36,841 nt of DNA from Desulfobulbaceae bacterium (GTDB lineage Bacteria > Desulfobacterota > Desulfobulbia > Desulfobulbales > Desulfobulbaceae), in NCBI GenBank assembly GCA_023544645.1, contig JAMJFO010000034.1:1-36841 (forward strand), in the 5' to 3' direction. The translations under genes and the position numbers were made by a program. Positions 7,831-16,452 of the stretch are shown here, one piece after another. Under the pieces are notes generated by a model, which searched no databases, was not told where the DNA came from, and saw only the letters and a program-made list of their open reading frames with translations. Every line of letters begins with the position of its first letter. Positions within the stretch are counted from its first letter, which is position 1.

Positions 7831-10572
7831 GTGAACCGTAAACTGCCCCTTTTTTTATTGACCGTTGCGCTGGTGGCCCTGATGGCCAACCTCATGGGGA
7901 ACTGGTGGTCGAGCAGAGATAACAATCTGTTTAATAACGGGCACTGGATTGTCGGCAAAGACACCGGAAAATTCCTGTTCTATACTTACCAGTTTATGTT
8001 CGATCCCCTGGAGCAGAACAAGGTGGAACTTAACAGCCACATGGGTTTTCAGGAACTGCTGTATCATGAAGCGGAGACGGATGACAGACGTTTGCAAAAG
8101 CTGAGCTTCGACATGGTGGTTGGCGGCGGCACATATATCTGGGTCCTTTTGCGCAAAGAGGGGCAGCGGGCCTTTGCATGCCGATTTTCCTACAGGAAAG
8201 ATTATCCTGCCGGTTTTTTCACCTTTAACCGCCGGGGGGAAATGGTCGAGCATATCCCTTTCCCGGACGGCATGCCTGAAATTGACCGGAGTACCAGGCA
8301 AAGCGTTGAACTGAATCTGATAGAGGGCCGGTGGACAGTTACTATTGATGGACAGCTCACGGGCTCCGCGCCGGATCCGGAATTTAAAAACGGCCGCTTC
8401 GGTTTTCGCGGAAGCGGGGTGTTGCGCCAGAGAAATTACATTGAGTCCGTCCGTATCCAATGGTTGGCCGCCGGCCGCCTGATCACGGAATACGAAAATT
8501 TTGCAGCTCCCGGCACAACGCAAACCCAGTGGCTGATTATCGTGTTATGCGCCGCGCTCATCGTCGCCTTACGGCTGCTGCGCAGCTGGTGCCTCGGCAG
8601 CTTCCTTCCGTCCCCTGGCGCAACGCGCTACACTGGTATTGATTTTGTATTCGCTCTGCTCCTGCTGGGAATAATCACCCAGTGGTCCCCGCTCCCTGAA
8701 AGCGCGCAATTGGGATTGAGTTTTCTCCTTCTTGAAATCTGTTCTTTTGCCGCTTTTGCCTGGCTGATTTTAAAACACGGCCTGAATGACAACATTCCGC
8801 GGATCGGATTAGCCATCTTCATAGTGTTGTCCTGCGCAATTGCCACTTTCAGTCTGTTTCGCCATGGAGACTGGGCGGGACGCAAACAATATCCACCCGC
8901 AACCACTGCGGCGGCATCGTATCCCGGCGCCTTTATCCGCTACCCCGATCCCAGGCCCAGCCAGACTGATATTATCAGGAGAGAACCGTTCAATGTTTCT
9001 TTCGGGCAGCCCTTCACTACAGGAGACATGGCCTTTAATCAGCAGGAAATTGCCATGGATTTCATTATGCCGGTCAATACGACATTTGATATCGGTTTTC
9101 AGCAACAGTCGTTTTTTACCAGGGGTGATCCGGCAGGAGAACCTCTGCCGTTGCAACGCAGGCTGGTTCGCCTCAGCACGGTGGATCATGTGTCCAGCGG
9201 TGTTGCCACCCAGACCGGCCGGCAGCCCGAGCCCTTTATCCCTCTGCAGGGAACTCTTTTGCCTGGTCAAACGAATACCCTGCACATTCGTTCCACGGGG
9301 CAAGGGCTGGAAATCACCCTCAATGGGCAGGAAACTCCGCTCATGGTTTCCATGCCCCCTCTCGGGTACGGGGAGACTGTTTTGATGACGTATGAACAGC
9401 CCATACTCATCCAGCGACTGGGAATAAAATCTGCCTATAATCAGGCAGCTAAACAATATTCCTGGCCGCTCCTCGGCTTGTTGGGCTTTCCATTTATTGC
9501 TCTCACCGGAGGCCTGCTGTTCAGGATGCTGGGCAGCACAACTCCGACCCTGGCTTGCGCCGGGGCGGTTGCTGTAACATTTCCCCTGCTCAGCTATCTG
9601 GCGTCTGTTCTGTTTGTTGATACCCTTCGCTTGTCCCTGATGCCGGTTGACCGGTTGACTTTCCTTGATTTTGCTCTTGCCGCGTCCGCCTGGTCCATGC
9701 TGTACTGGATTCCCCTGCATCATAAGCGGATCAGGCATCCGGCCCTGCCTGCCAATGTGTTTCTTGTGGTCTTCATTGCCTGCGTGACCTTTTTAATCTG
9801 GGACATCTTTCTTCCGGCCGAACATCCGCTCAAAACGCATTTTGCAGCTACCTCCTCCAAACCGGGCGAACTGGTTGACAAAGACGTGATGAAAGCGCCG
9901 TGGTATGCCGGCAACAAACGAATAGGCGGTAATATGTTCGTATGGAAACAGCAGTTTGAAGGACGCTGGATTCCTCTTGAAAAGGAACCGGGAACAATAC
10001 GCGCCTTTGTACTTGGCGGCAGCCAGGCATGGGGATCCGGCGCCGGTTCGACCCGCGACACTTTTTCAGGTTTGCTTGAGCAGCAGTGCCGGCAGAGAGG
10101 ATGGCCGGTTGAAGTTTACAATGCAGGAGTAAACGGCGCCGGGGTGTCTGCAGTCCATGATGTGTTTTTCGAAATACTGCCACACTATAAGCCTGACCTG
10201 GTTATTCTGGATATCGGGCTGAACGATTCCGCAGCACGTAAAAATAATGCAAATATCAGGGATCTGTTGTCATTATTCAAGGAGATTGCGCAAGCATGTT
10301 CATCCCGGGATATTGATCTGATCCTGGTTCCTGAACCTGTATCTCCGGAAGCGCCTTTGGTCCCGCATGAAGATCTCTACACCGGTCTCGCGGCCATTGC
10401 GCGAAAATTTGATTTTCAGGTGGTGGATGCCCGCTCCGCCTTCAGCCTGGCAGATCCCGTGGAAATCACCTGGTGGGATGCGGCGCATTTGTCTCCTCGC
10501 GGCCATATCATCATGGCCGACACTATATTCCCGGCTTTACGAAATTCAATCGAGGAACGATTGGCACAATAG
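7831..10572 (+). CDS. Large polytopic membrane protein with C-terminal SGNH/GDSL hydrolase domain
   Basis: The 913-residue product starts with GTG, the first possible start after an in-frame TAA at 7816. The order is: signal anchor (~5-24); soluble region (~60-215) resembling a LamG/concanavalin-like sandwich (LSFDMVVGGGTYIW, FGFRGSGVL); four membrane spans (~230-345); a second soluble beta-rich region (~350-540); about four more spans (~545-660); and an SGNH hydrolase (~720-913). All SGNH blocks are visible: nucleophile Ser731 in VLGGSQAWG, Asn764/Gly766 in YNAGVNG, Gly796/Asn798/Asp799 in DIGLNDS, and Asp883-x2-His886 in WWDAAHLSPRGH. The hydrolase probably faces the periplasm and removes or transfers acyl groups on the polysaccharide. 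The split of two soluble domains between membrane bundles is unusual. The substrate is unknown. Confidence 0.8.
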   Translation: MNRKLPLFLLTVALVALMANLMGNWWSSRDNNLFNNGHWIVGKDTGKFLFYTYQFMFDPLEQNKVELNSHMGFQELLYHEAETDDRRLQKLSFDMVVGGGTYIWVLLRKEGQRAFACRFSYRKDYPAGFFTFNRRGEMVEHIPFPDGMPEIDRSTRQSVELNLIEGRWTVTIDGQLTGSAPDPEFKNGRFGFRGSGVLRQRNYIESVRIQWLAAGRLITEYENFAAPGTTQTQWLIIVLCAALIVALRLLRSWCLGSFLPSPGATRYTGIDFVFALLLLGIITQWSPLPESAQLGLSFLLLEICSFAAFAWLILKHGLNDNIPRIGLAIFIVLSCAIATFSLFRHGDWAGRKQYPPATTAAASYPGAFIRYPDPRPSQTDIIRREPFNVSFGQPFTTGDMAFNQQEIAMDFIMPVNTTFDIGFQQQSFFTRGDPAGEPLPLQRRLVRLSTVDHVSSGVATQTGRQPEPFIPLQGTLLPGQTNTLHIRSTGQGLEITLNGQETPLMVSMPPLGYGETVLMTYEQPILIQRLGIKSAYNQAAKQYSWPLLGLLGFPFIALTGGLLFRMLGSTTPTLACAGAVAVTFPLLSYLASVLFVDTLRLSLMPVDRLTFLDFALAASAWSMLYWIPLHHKRIRHPALPANVFLVVFIACVTFLIWDIFLPAEHPLKTHFAATSSKPGELVDKDVMKAPWYAGNKRIGGNMFVWKQQFEGRWIPLEKEPGTIRAFVLGGSQAWGSGAGSTRDTFSGLLEQQCRQRGWPVEVYNAGVNGAGVSAVHDVFFEILPHYKPDLVILDIGLNDSAARKNNANIRDLLSLFKEIAQACSSRDIDLILVPEPVSPEAPLVPHEDLYTGLAAIARKFDFQVVDARSAFSLADPVEITWWDAAHLSPRGHIIMADTIFPALRNSIEERLAQ

Positions 10573-10716
10573 AACGTGCAGTGGTGCAAGGAGTTCTTCG
10601 AACTTGAATTCGCAATGCTTTTAAACCTGTCCGACGGTTCTCCAGCCCAACGGTATTGCAAATGGCTTCGGGGCAGATGACAGCATCTTCGATGGCAGCC
10701 CGGCAAAATATTTTCA

Positions 10717-12750
10717 TCAATTTTCCGAGGCCGCTGCTGACTTCAACCCTGTCTCGCCCGTCGCAGATCCGGCATGCAATGCCGGGTTCGTTATAAAGAG
10801 ATCAGCCCGATCACAATCACCGGAATTTGTTGCCTGATAGTGGGTTTTGGTATGAATGTCGTGGATAAAGATGTCGCGGGTGCTGTTTTCAGATGTTGAG
10901 ACAATATATCCTGGATCATTTGACCAGTATTGGTTGTCAAATTTCATTGCGGATGAATTTTTTACCACATTGATGACCTGGAGATTTTCCCAGTCGTAGA
11001 GATAAAGATTTTCATGATCCTGTCCGTTGACGGTAATCCTGGTTCCATCAGGGGATAAACTTGCCGAACATCCCGAGGCAACTGTTCTCGATGTGCCTGT
11101 TTGCAGATCAAACACCCTGACCTTATAACCGGTGAGCGTTTTGACGGTTGCAGCGATTTTTTGACCATTGGCAGCGCTGTCGACCTCAAGGAACTCATCA
11201 TTGTTCAGGATGGTTGTCACTTCTGCGTTGGAAATATTGACCTGCCGCAGATTTTTGCCGTCGGTAAAAAGCAATGACCGGCCGTCGGGTTGAAAGCTTA
11301 TTGCCCTGGCCTTCCTTACTCTGGTTAATTCACGGGGCTGATCGCTCCCGTATTCGACCAGCATGACTCTGTTTTCGTGGAGAAATGCGATTTGCCGACC
11401 ATCAGGGGACCATCGGGGATAAGTTCCGTACTCCATTATACGCTGCGATTTGTTTGCCTGCAGTTCCAGGACATAAATACCATCGGGCCGCTGGTATACA
11501 ACTCTGCCTGCCAACGTGCGCGGAAGATCCTTTGATTCGGATAGAGATGGTTGAATGGTATTTTGAGCGGATGGCCCTGGTGGCGATAATGAAGATGGCC
11601 CGGCATATATCAGGAACGCCAGGCCGGTTATTCCGGCAGAGGCTGCCAGGAACTTTGCCCAGAACCACCGATCCCAATGCTTCCCTTCCGGATCCTCCCG
11701 GACAGAGGTTTTTTTAAACCAAGGCAGCAGAAGTATGAGCAGGGAAACGGCGCCCAGAGCATATCCATACACTTGGGTGAACAGGTGGTGTGAAATGCCT
11801 GTCAGAACAGCCATTCGCTCCGGATAGCCGAGTAATTGAAAAACCAGGGCCCAGGCCCCTTCGTAGGCGCCGAAACCTGCAATTCCTGATATGGGAAGAC
11901 TGGCCGCTAATTCAGCGCTGCAAAGGCCGAGAAATACTTTGGGCAGAGGAAATGATTCCATGGCAAATCCCAGGGGCTGAACCAATGCCAGCAGCAAAAC
12001 ATAGAGGGATAAGTATTTGCTGCAGCGAACACCGAGGGAGAGAGCCATTATCCGCCAGAAAACACCCTGTTCCCTGGTTCTCGCCATGTCCTTTTCAGCG
12101 CCTTTCAATGCCGTATACAGCCGTTGCCTGTATGTTTGAGAAACAAGGGGGACGGAGTTGCTCATGGCGGCCATTATTCCAAGCAAAGAAGGAAGCATAA
12201 ACAATATGGCGATTCCCGCCAGTCCCAGCAGTGTGGCGCTGCCGATCAGAACAGCGGGAGAAAAGACAGACGAGCCCTGCTGCAGCACCGCAAAGAGGAT
12301 CAGGAATGCCAGAGAGATCATATCAAAAAGAAATGAATATGCAAAACTTGAAGCTGCCGGTCCAAAGGGTATGCCGAGCCGTGTTTGCACCAGAAAGATA
12401 TAAATAAGGGTTCCAAGCCGCGCAGGAAGGAGGTCTGAGAAAAAACCTCTCACCAGGGTGATCAGGTATAATGCGATGGTATCAGGCCGGTATCCCGAGG
12501 TCTTTAAGAGAACATGGTAACGCCAGGTGCGAAAGAAACTTTGGGAGAAGGAGAAGAGCAGGAAAAGCAGTATCCACCCTGGGGTCATTTTCCTGATCAG
12601 GTTGATAATCTCCGCGGGTGAAATGATGGTAAACAGATAAATGAAGATTCCGCCGGATACGCTGACCGAAAAGAGGAAAAACCAGAACCGCCGCCTGGAC
12701 CCGGGATTTTTTTTTGCTGCGCTCGTTTTCGAAAAAAGCTGAAAAGGCAA
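10717..12750 (-). CDS. Flippase-like membrane domain fused to a TolB/PD40-type beta-propeller
   Basis: The 677-residue protein has an N-terminal UPF0104/LPG-synthase-TM domain of about eight spans (~22-345), with the family segment LVRGFFSDLLPARLGTLIYI at ~99-118. A membrane segment at ~368-388 follows. The C-terminal ~290 residues contain repeated propeller blades with S-P-D-G turns: PRWSPDGRQIAFLHEN, ISFQPDGRSLLFTDG and SASLSPDGTRITVNG. The propeller probably lies in the periplasm and may bind glycan or protein. The frame opens at TTG directly after an in-frame TAA (12757-12759); no ATG occurs before residue ~55. An alternative reading with an upstream ATG at 12814 would need a frame shift at the T9 run 12707-12715. 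The gene is convergent with the SGNH gene. Confidence 0.8.
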   Translation of the reverse strand: MPFQLFSKTSAAKKNPGSRRRFWFFLFSVSVSGGIFIYLFTIISPAEIINLIRKMTPGWILLFLLFSFSQSFFRTWRYHVLLKTSGYRPDTIALYLITLVRGFFSDLLPARLGTLIYIFLVQTRLGIPFGPAASSFAYSFLFDMISLAFLILFAVLQQGSSVFSPAVLIGSATLLGLAGIAILFMLPSLLGIMAAMSNSVPLVSQTYRQRLYTALKGAEKDMARTREQGVFWRIMALSLGVRCSKYLSLYVLLLALVQPLGFAMESFPLPKVFLGLCSAELAASLPISGIAGFGAYEGAWALVFQLLGYPERMAVLTGISHHLFTQVYGYALGAVSLLILLLPWFKKTSVREDPEGKHWDRWFWAKFLAASAGITGLAFLIYAGPSSLSPPGPSAQNTIQPSLSESKDLPRTLAGRVVYQRPDGIYVLELQANKSQRIMEYGTYPRWSPDGRQIAFLHENRVMLVEYGSDQPRELTRVRKARAISFQPDGRSLLFTDGKNLRQVNISNAEVTTILNNDEFLEVDSAANGQKIAATVKTLTGYKVRVFDLQTGTSRTVASGCSASLSPDGTRITVNGQDHENLYLYDWENLQVINVVKNSSAMKFDNQYWSNDPGYIVSTSENSTRDIFIHDIHTKTHYQATNSGDCDRADLFITNPALHAGSATGETGLKSAAASEN

Positions 12751-13146
12751 GGGCGGTTATCTCGATAAATTTTATTGAAGCGGCAAGATGCCGGCAAATA
12801 GATTTTTGGCTCATCCCCCCTTTCACCGGGGCAGGAACTATTTTTTCAAATGCAAAAACGAAATCCTGAAGCCTCCCGGCATATCTGCCACGCCAATACT
12901 ATATTATTTTTTTCTTTTTGTAAAACAACGCGGCAGGGAAGGAAACGGGTCATGCACTGTTCGGCGTCAGCAGGGATAGAGGGAACTCTTCCTTGACAAC
13001 TTCATTCTTGTTGCCTATGTAAACTTCTACCTGAGCGGATATGCCAAGGCATGAACCTCTTTTACATTTACGGAGAACAAAATGGCGGTGAAGGATCAGC
13101 AGTTGACCCCATACAGAAAATCGCCCAACTTTCAGCAACCTGATGC
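12751..13146. other. Intergenic region before the glycosyltransferase operon
   Basis: This stretch of about 400 bp lies between divergent genes and carries a promoter candidate for the plus-strand operon (listed separately). A 62-codon minus-strand frame (13138-12950) exists but looks like chance. No RNA gene or terminator was recognised. Confidence 0.4.
12993..13021 (+). promoter_or_regulatory. Candidate sigma-70 promoter of the glycosyltransferase operon
   Basis: A perfect -35 box TTGACA (12993-12998) is followed 17 bp later by TATGTA (13016-13021), which matches the -10 consensus only at its first three bases. The leader to the ATG at 13147 would be about 120 nt. The position upstream of the first gene of a six-gene plus-strand run supports the call. 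Confidence 0.4.
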
Positions 13147-14388
13147 ATGAAAATAGTCATAGATGTAGGCGTAATCGGACTGGCCCGGCTTTTTGAAACA
13201 GCCAGGACCGGCATATACAGGGTCATCAGCAGTCTGTCGCTTGAATTATTGGCCAGAGATGACCTTGACCTTTCCTTTACTTCCCTCTCTTCCCTGCAGG
13301 TTAATCAGCTCACGGATCAGTATTTTGCCGAGAGAAATTTTGCGCCAAGGGCTTTCCCCAGAAACCGGTTTGAACAGAGGCTGATTTCCCTTGCCGGATG
13401 TGATTGCAAGGATAAGGCCCGGCAGGAAAATTTACCGGGGAAAATTCTTTCCAGGCTTTACCGTATGTCTCTCACCCGGAGAATAGGAAAACAGGCAGAC
13501 CTGTTTCATTCCCATTATTCTCCTCTGCCCCGTTTCAGGTCTCGCCGGCCGCCTATGCGCATGCTGACCATTTACGATATAATCCCTCTCCTTCATCCGG
13601 AATATTTTGCTGATGGTTTTGTCGATGAGTTTCGCCCCATAGTTTCGTCATTCTCTCCCGGGGATGATTTTCTCTTTACAATCTCTGAATGCACCAAAAA
13701 AGACATTTGCTCCTATTTTCAAATGGACCCTGAGCGGGTTTTTGTCACTCCTCTGGCTGCGTCACCTGAACTCTATTATCCGGTGCGTGACAGGGAGGCC
13801 ATTGCTTCGGTGAAGCAACGGTTTCATATTCCCGGCGGACGGTATTTCCTTACCCTGGCCACAGTTGAGAAGAGAAAAAATCTTCAAACGTCCATTGCCT
13901 GTTTTCGTGAAATACTCAAGGAGCCGGGTTGCGACGATCTTTCTTTTGTCCTGGTCGGCACCCGCGGCTGGAAAGTGAAAGAAATCCTTGAGGAGATCAG
14001 TAATGATCCTGTTCTGCAGGGCAGGGTAATCTTTACCGGCTTTGTTCCTGATCAATATCTCAGCGCATTGTACAGTGGCGCAGAGGCCTTTCTCTATCCA
14101 TCCTTGTATGAAGGCTTTGGGCTGCCGCCTCTGGAGGCCATGCAGTGCGGGCTGCCGGTCATTGTGTCCAATACCAGTTCTCTGCCCGAGGTTGTGGGGG
14201 ATAGCGGTATCCTGGTGGACCCACTGGATAAGGACCGTATCTGTTCGGCCATGCTGCAGATTCTGCAGGATGCGGATCTTCGCAGGCAGTATGTTGCCAA
14301 AGGTCTTGCCCGGGCGCAGGAGTTTACCTGGCAGCGTTGTGCCGACCAGACAGTTGCCGGGTACAACGTCGCCTGGGGGAGCCGTTAA
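13147..14388 (+). CDS. GT4-family glycosyltransferase
   Basis: The 413-residue cytoplasmic GT-B enzyme has FHSHYSPLPRF and LTIYDIIPLLHPEYF in the acceptor half. The donor half has FLTLATVEKRKNL (the Lys and Arg contacting the donor phosphate), FTGFVPDQYLSALYSGAEAF, and the E-x7-E motif (Glu322 and Glu330) in YEGFGLPPLEAMQCGLPVI. The pattern is that of mannosyl- or rhamnosyl-type GT4 enzymes of polysaccharide loci, but the sugar cannot be assigned. It is the first gene of the plus-strand operon, and the next start lies only 24 bp beyond its stop. The start ATG is the only sensible one, directly before the first strand KIVIDVGVIG. Confidence 0.9.
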   Translation: MKIVIDVGVIGLARLFETARTGIYRVISSLSLELLARDDLDLSFTSLSSLQVNQLTDQYFAERNFAPRAFPRNRFEQRLISLAGCDCKDKARQENLPGKILSRLYRMSLTRRIGKQADLFHSHYSPLPRFRSRRPPMRMLTIYDIIPLLHPEYFADGFVDEFRPIVSSFSPGDDFLFTISECTKKDICSYFQMDPERVFVTPLAASPELYYPVRDREAIASVKQRFHIPGGRYFLTLATVEKRKNLQTSIACFREILKEPGCDDLSFVLVGTRGWKVKEILEEISNDPVLQGRVIFTGFVPDQYLSALYSGAEAFLYPSLYEGFGLPPLEAMQCGLPVIVSNTSSLPEVVGDSGILVDPLDKDRICSAMLQILQDADLRRQYVAKGLARAQEFTWQRCADQTVAGYNVAWGSR

Positions 14389-14411
14389 ATGAATGCGACG
14401 GTTGCTGGTTT

Positions 14412-15521
14412 ATGCGTATAGTATTTGATTATCAGATTTTTGTTTTGCAGCAGGAGGGGGGGATCTCACGATGTTTTCTCGAACTTGCCCAGAGACTGCC
14501 GCAACTGTTTGATGATGTTGAAACTGCAGTGGTCGCGCCTTATTTTGTCAGTCCTTTGCTGGCCAAGGCGGGAGAGGGAAACCGGGTTAAGGTGATCGGG
14601 AGAAAAGTACCTTCTTTTTCCGGGAAGCATCGCGTATTGCCGGTGCTTAATCGCTATGCAAGTCGTGCCGACCTGCAGGCCCTGCGACCCGATATTATCC
14701 ATGAAACATACTATTCAGGTCGCACTGTCTCCTATGACTGCCCGCGAATTCTGACTGTGTATGACATGATTCATGAACGCTTTCACGCCCATTTTGCCGG
14801 TCCGGATCTCCAGATTCCCAGGCTCAAGGCCATGGCTGTCTCACGTGCCGATCATGTGATTACTATCTCCAACAGCACCCGCGATGATCTCATGGAACTG
14901 TTGCACGTCGCCCCGGAGAAAATTACGGTTATCCCGCTGGCCTCGTCACTGACAAAGCCTCGGCCGGGGAAGGGCAAAATAAACGATGGCCGCCCCTATC
15001 TGCTCTATGTCGGCTTAAGGGAAGGGGTGAAAAATTTTGCCGCGCTACTGGAAGCCTATGCCCATTCAAGGACTTTGCGGTCTGATTTTGACCTGATATG
15101 TGTCGGGGGCGGCGGGTTCTCGCCCGGGGAAAGAAATGCGCTGGGAGATGCCGGCCTGATGGAACATGTCAGACAACTGGAGGCCGACGATACGCTGTTG
15201 GCCGAACTTTACTCCAATGCCGCCTTGTTTGTTTATCCTTCCCTGTATGAAGGATTTGGCCTGCCATTGCTGGAAGCAATGCGATGCGGCTGTCCCGTGG
15301 CCTGCAGTAATACCAGCAGTATGCCTGAGATAGCCGGGGACGCGGCCTTGTTTTTTGACCCCCATGCGCCGGACGAGATACAGTCTGTTCTTGAATCTAT
15401 TGTCCTTTCGGAATACCTTGCTGATACGTTGCGCATGCGTGGATATGAACAGGAACGGAAGTTTTCCTGGGAAAAATGTGTTCGCCGGACTGCCGCTTTA
15501 TACAGGCAGCATGTCCGGTAG
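14412..15521 (+). CDS. GT4-family glycosyltransferase, paralogue of the preceding gene
   Basis: The 369-residue GT-B enzyme begins MRIVFDYQIFVLQQEGGISR, where the Q-E-G-G-I-S-R glycine loop is characteristic. It has LTVYDMIHERF in the acceptor half, then YLLYVGLREGVKNFAALLEA, and the E-x7-E motif (Glu280 and Glu288) in YEGFGLPLLEAMRCGCPVA. It shares its closing architecture with the upstream gene and is likely an old duplicate with a different specificity. The open frame extends back to 14337 inside the upstream gene, but the conserved N-terminus fixes the start at 14412. There is no strong Shine-Dalgarno; translation may depend on coupling to the gene 24 bp upstream. Confidence 0.9.
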   Translation: MRIVFDYQIFVLQQEGGISRCFLELAQRLPQLFDDVETAVVAPYFVSPLLAKAGEGNRVKVIGRKVPSFSGKHRVLPVLNRYASRADLQALRPDIIHETYYSGRTVSYDCPRILTVYDMIHERFHAHFAGPDLQIPRLKAMAVSRADHVITISNSTRDDLMELLHVAPEKITVIPLASSLTKPRPGKGKINDGRPYLLYVGLREGVKNFAALLEAYAHSRTLRSDFDLICVGGGGFSPGERNALGDAGLMEHVRQLEADDTLLAELYSNAALFVYPSLYEGFGLPLLEAMRCGCPVACSNTSSMPEIAGDAALFFDPHAPDEIQSVLESIVLSEYLADTLRMRGYEQERKFSWEKCVRRTAALYRQHVR

Positions 15522-15567
15522 TGACAAAAGCTGTATTTTGATGGGATGCCAGGTACAGGGAACAGTA

Positions 15568-16452
15568 ATGGATTGCTCCGGTGAACATACTCTGGCCGGC
15601 GGTTTGCGGCAGAAAGGCAAGAAAAAGGAGGGGCTGCCCGGACACCCCCTGGTATCGATTATTACTGTTGTTCTCAATGGTGAAGATCATCTTCGCCAAA
15701 CTATTGAGAGTGTCCTGCAGCAGAGTTACAAGCCCATCGAATATATTATCATTGACGGAGGGTCGACGGATAATACCCTGCCGCTGATCCGGCAATACGA
15801 TGAGAAGCTTGATTACTGGATAAGCGAGCCGGACAAAGGGATCAGCGAGGCCTTTAACAAGGGCATACTGGCTGCCGGGGGTGCGTTTATCGGCCTGATA
15901 AATGCCGGAGACTGGTATGAACCGGATACGGTTGCACGTGTTGTCGGGACATTTCTGCAATCAACCGAGACCGGGGTGGTTTGCGGAGCTCTTCAGTTCT
16001 GGGATGGGAAAAAGCGGGAATATGTCTGCCACTCGGTTCCCGGGCTCCTTGAAAAAGATATGACCATCACCCACCCGACATGTTTTGTCCGCGCAGACCT
16101 CTATGGGCGATTCGGTTTGTATGACGAGGAATATAAATTCGCCATGGACTATAAGTTGCTGCTTCGCCTCAAGGTGGAAGGGGTCCGATTTGTAGCGCTG
16201 GAGTCTGTGCTGGCCAATATGCAGCATGCCGGCATATCGGAGGTGCATTGGCGGCAGGCCCTGCAGGAAACTCATCGGGCAAGAGTCCAGCTGCTGAACG
16301 GGTCTTTTTTTGCCACAAGATGGTATTATTTTTTTGTTGCATGCAAGCGGCGAATTCGTATTTTTCTGGATAATTGGGGCGGAAGCCATCTGATAGCTTT
16401 TTACCGGAGCAGGCTGGCGCTGGTGAAAAAGACAAAGTCTGTCTGCATATGA
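15568..16452 (+). CDS. GT2-family glycosyltransferase (GT-A fold)
   Basis: The 294-residue enzyme has the GT2 core: LVSIITVVLNGEDHLRQTIE, then YIIIDGGSTDNT for UDP/GDP binding, and GLINAGDWYEPD as the DxD-equivalent. A conserved ITHPTCFVRADLYGRFG segment follows. It resembles colanic acid WcaA/WcaE-type transferases. The frame is open from 15355, but that extension overlaps the upstream GT4 gene. ATG 15568 is preceded by AGGGA with a 6-nt spacer, so I favour it over 15511 and 15541. Its stop overlaps the next gene in an ATGA tetranucleotide (16449-16452), indicating translational coupling. Confidence 0.87.
   Translation: MDCSGEHTLAGGLRQKGKKKEGLPGHPLVSIITVVLNGEDHLRQTIESVLQQSYKPIEYIIIDGGSTDNTLPLIRQYDEKLDYWISEPDKGISEAFNKGILAAGGAFIGLINAGDWYEPDTVARVVGTFLQSTETGVVCGALQFWDGKKREYVCHSVPGLLEKDMTITHPTCFVRADLYGRFGLYDEEYKFAMDYKLLLRLKVEGVRFVALESVLANMQHAGISEVHWRQALQETHRARVQLLNGSFFATRWYYFFVACKRRIRIFLDNWGGSHLIAFYRSRLALVKKTKSVCI

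Noticed and set aside
8809-9738. Minus-strand 309-codon open frame inside the SGNH membrane protein gene
   Set aside because: It is an antisense shadow; the plus-strand product has coherent membrane spans and SGNH motifs, while this translation is low-complexity and Gln/Arg-rich.
10589-10605. Short hairpin AGTTC-TTC-GAACT between convergent genes as a terminator
   Set aside because: The stem is only 5 bp, AT-rich and has no U-tract.
12950-13138. 62-codon minus-strand frame in the intergenic gap
   Set aside because: No ribosome-binding site, no recognisable domain, and it overlaps the promoter candidate of the glycosyltransferase operon.
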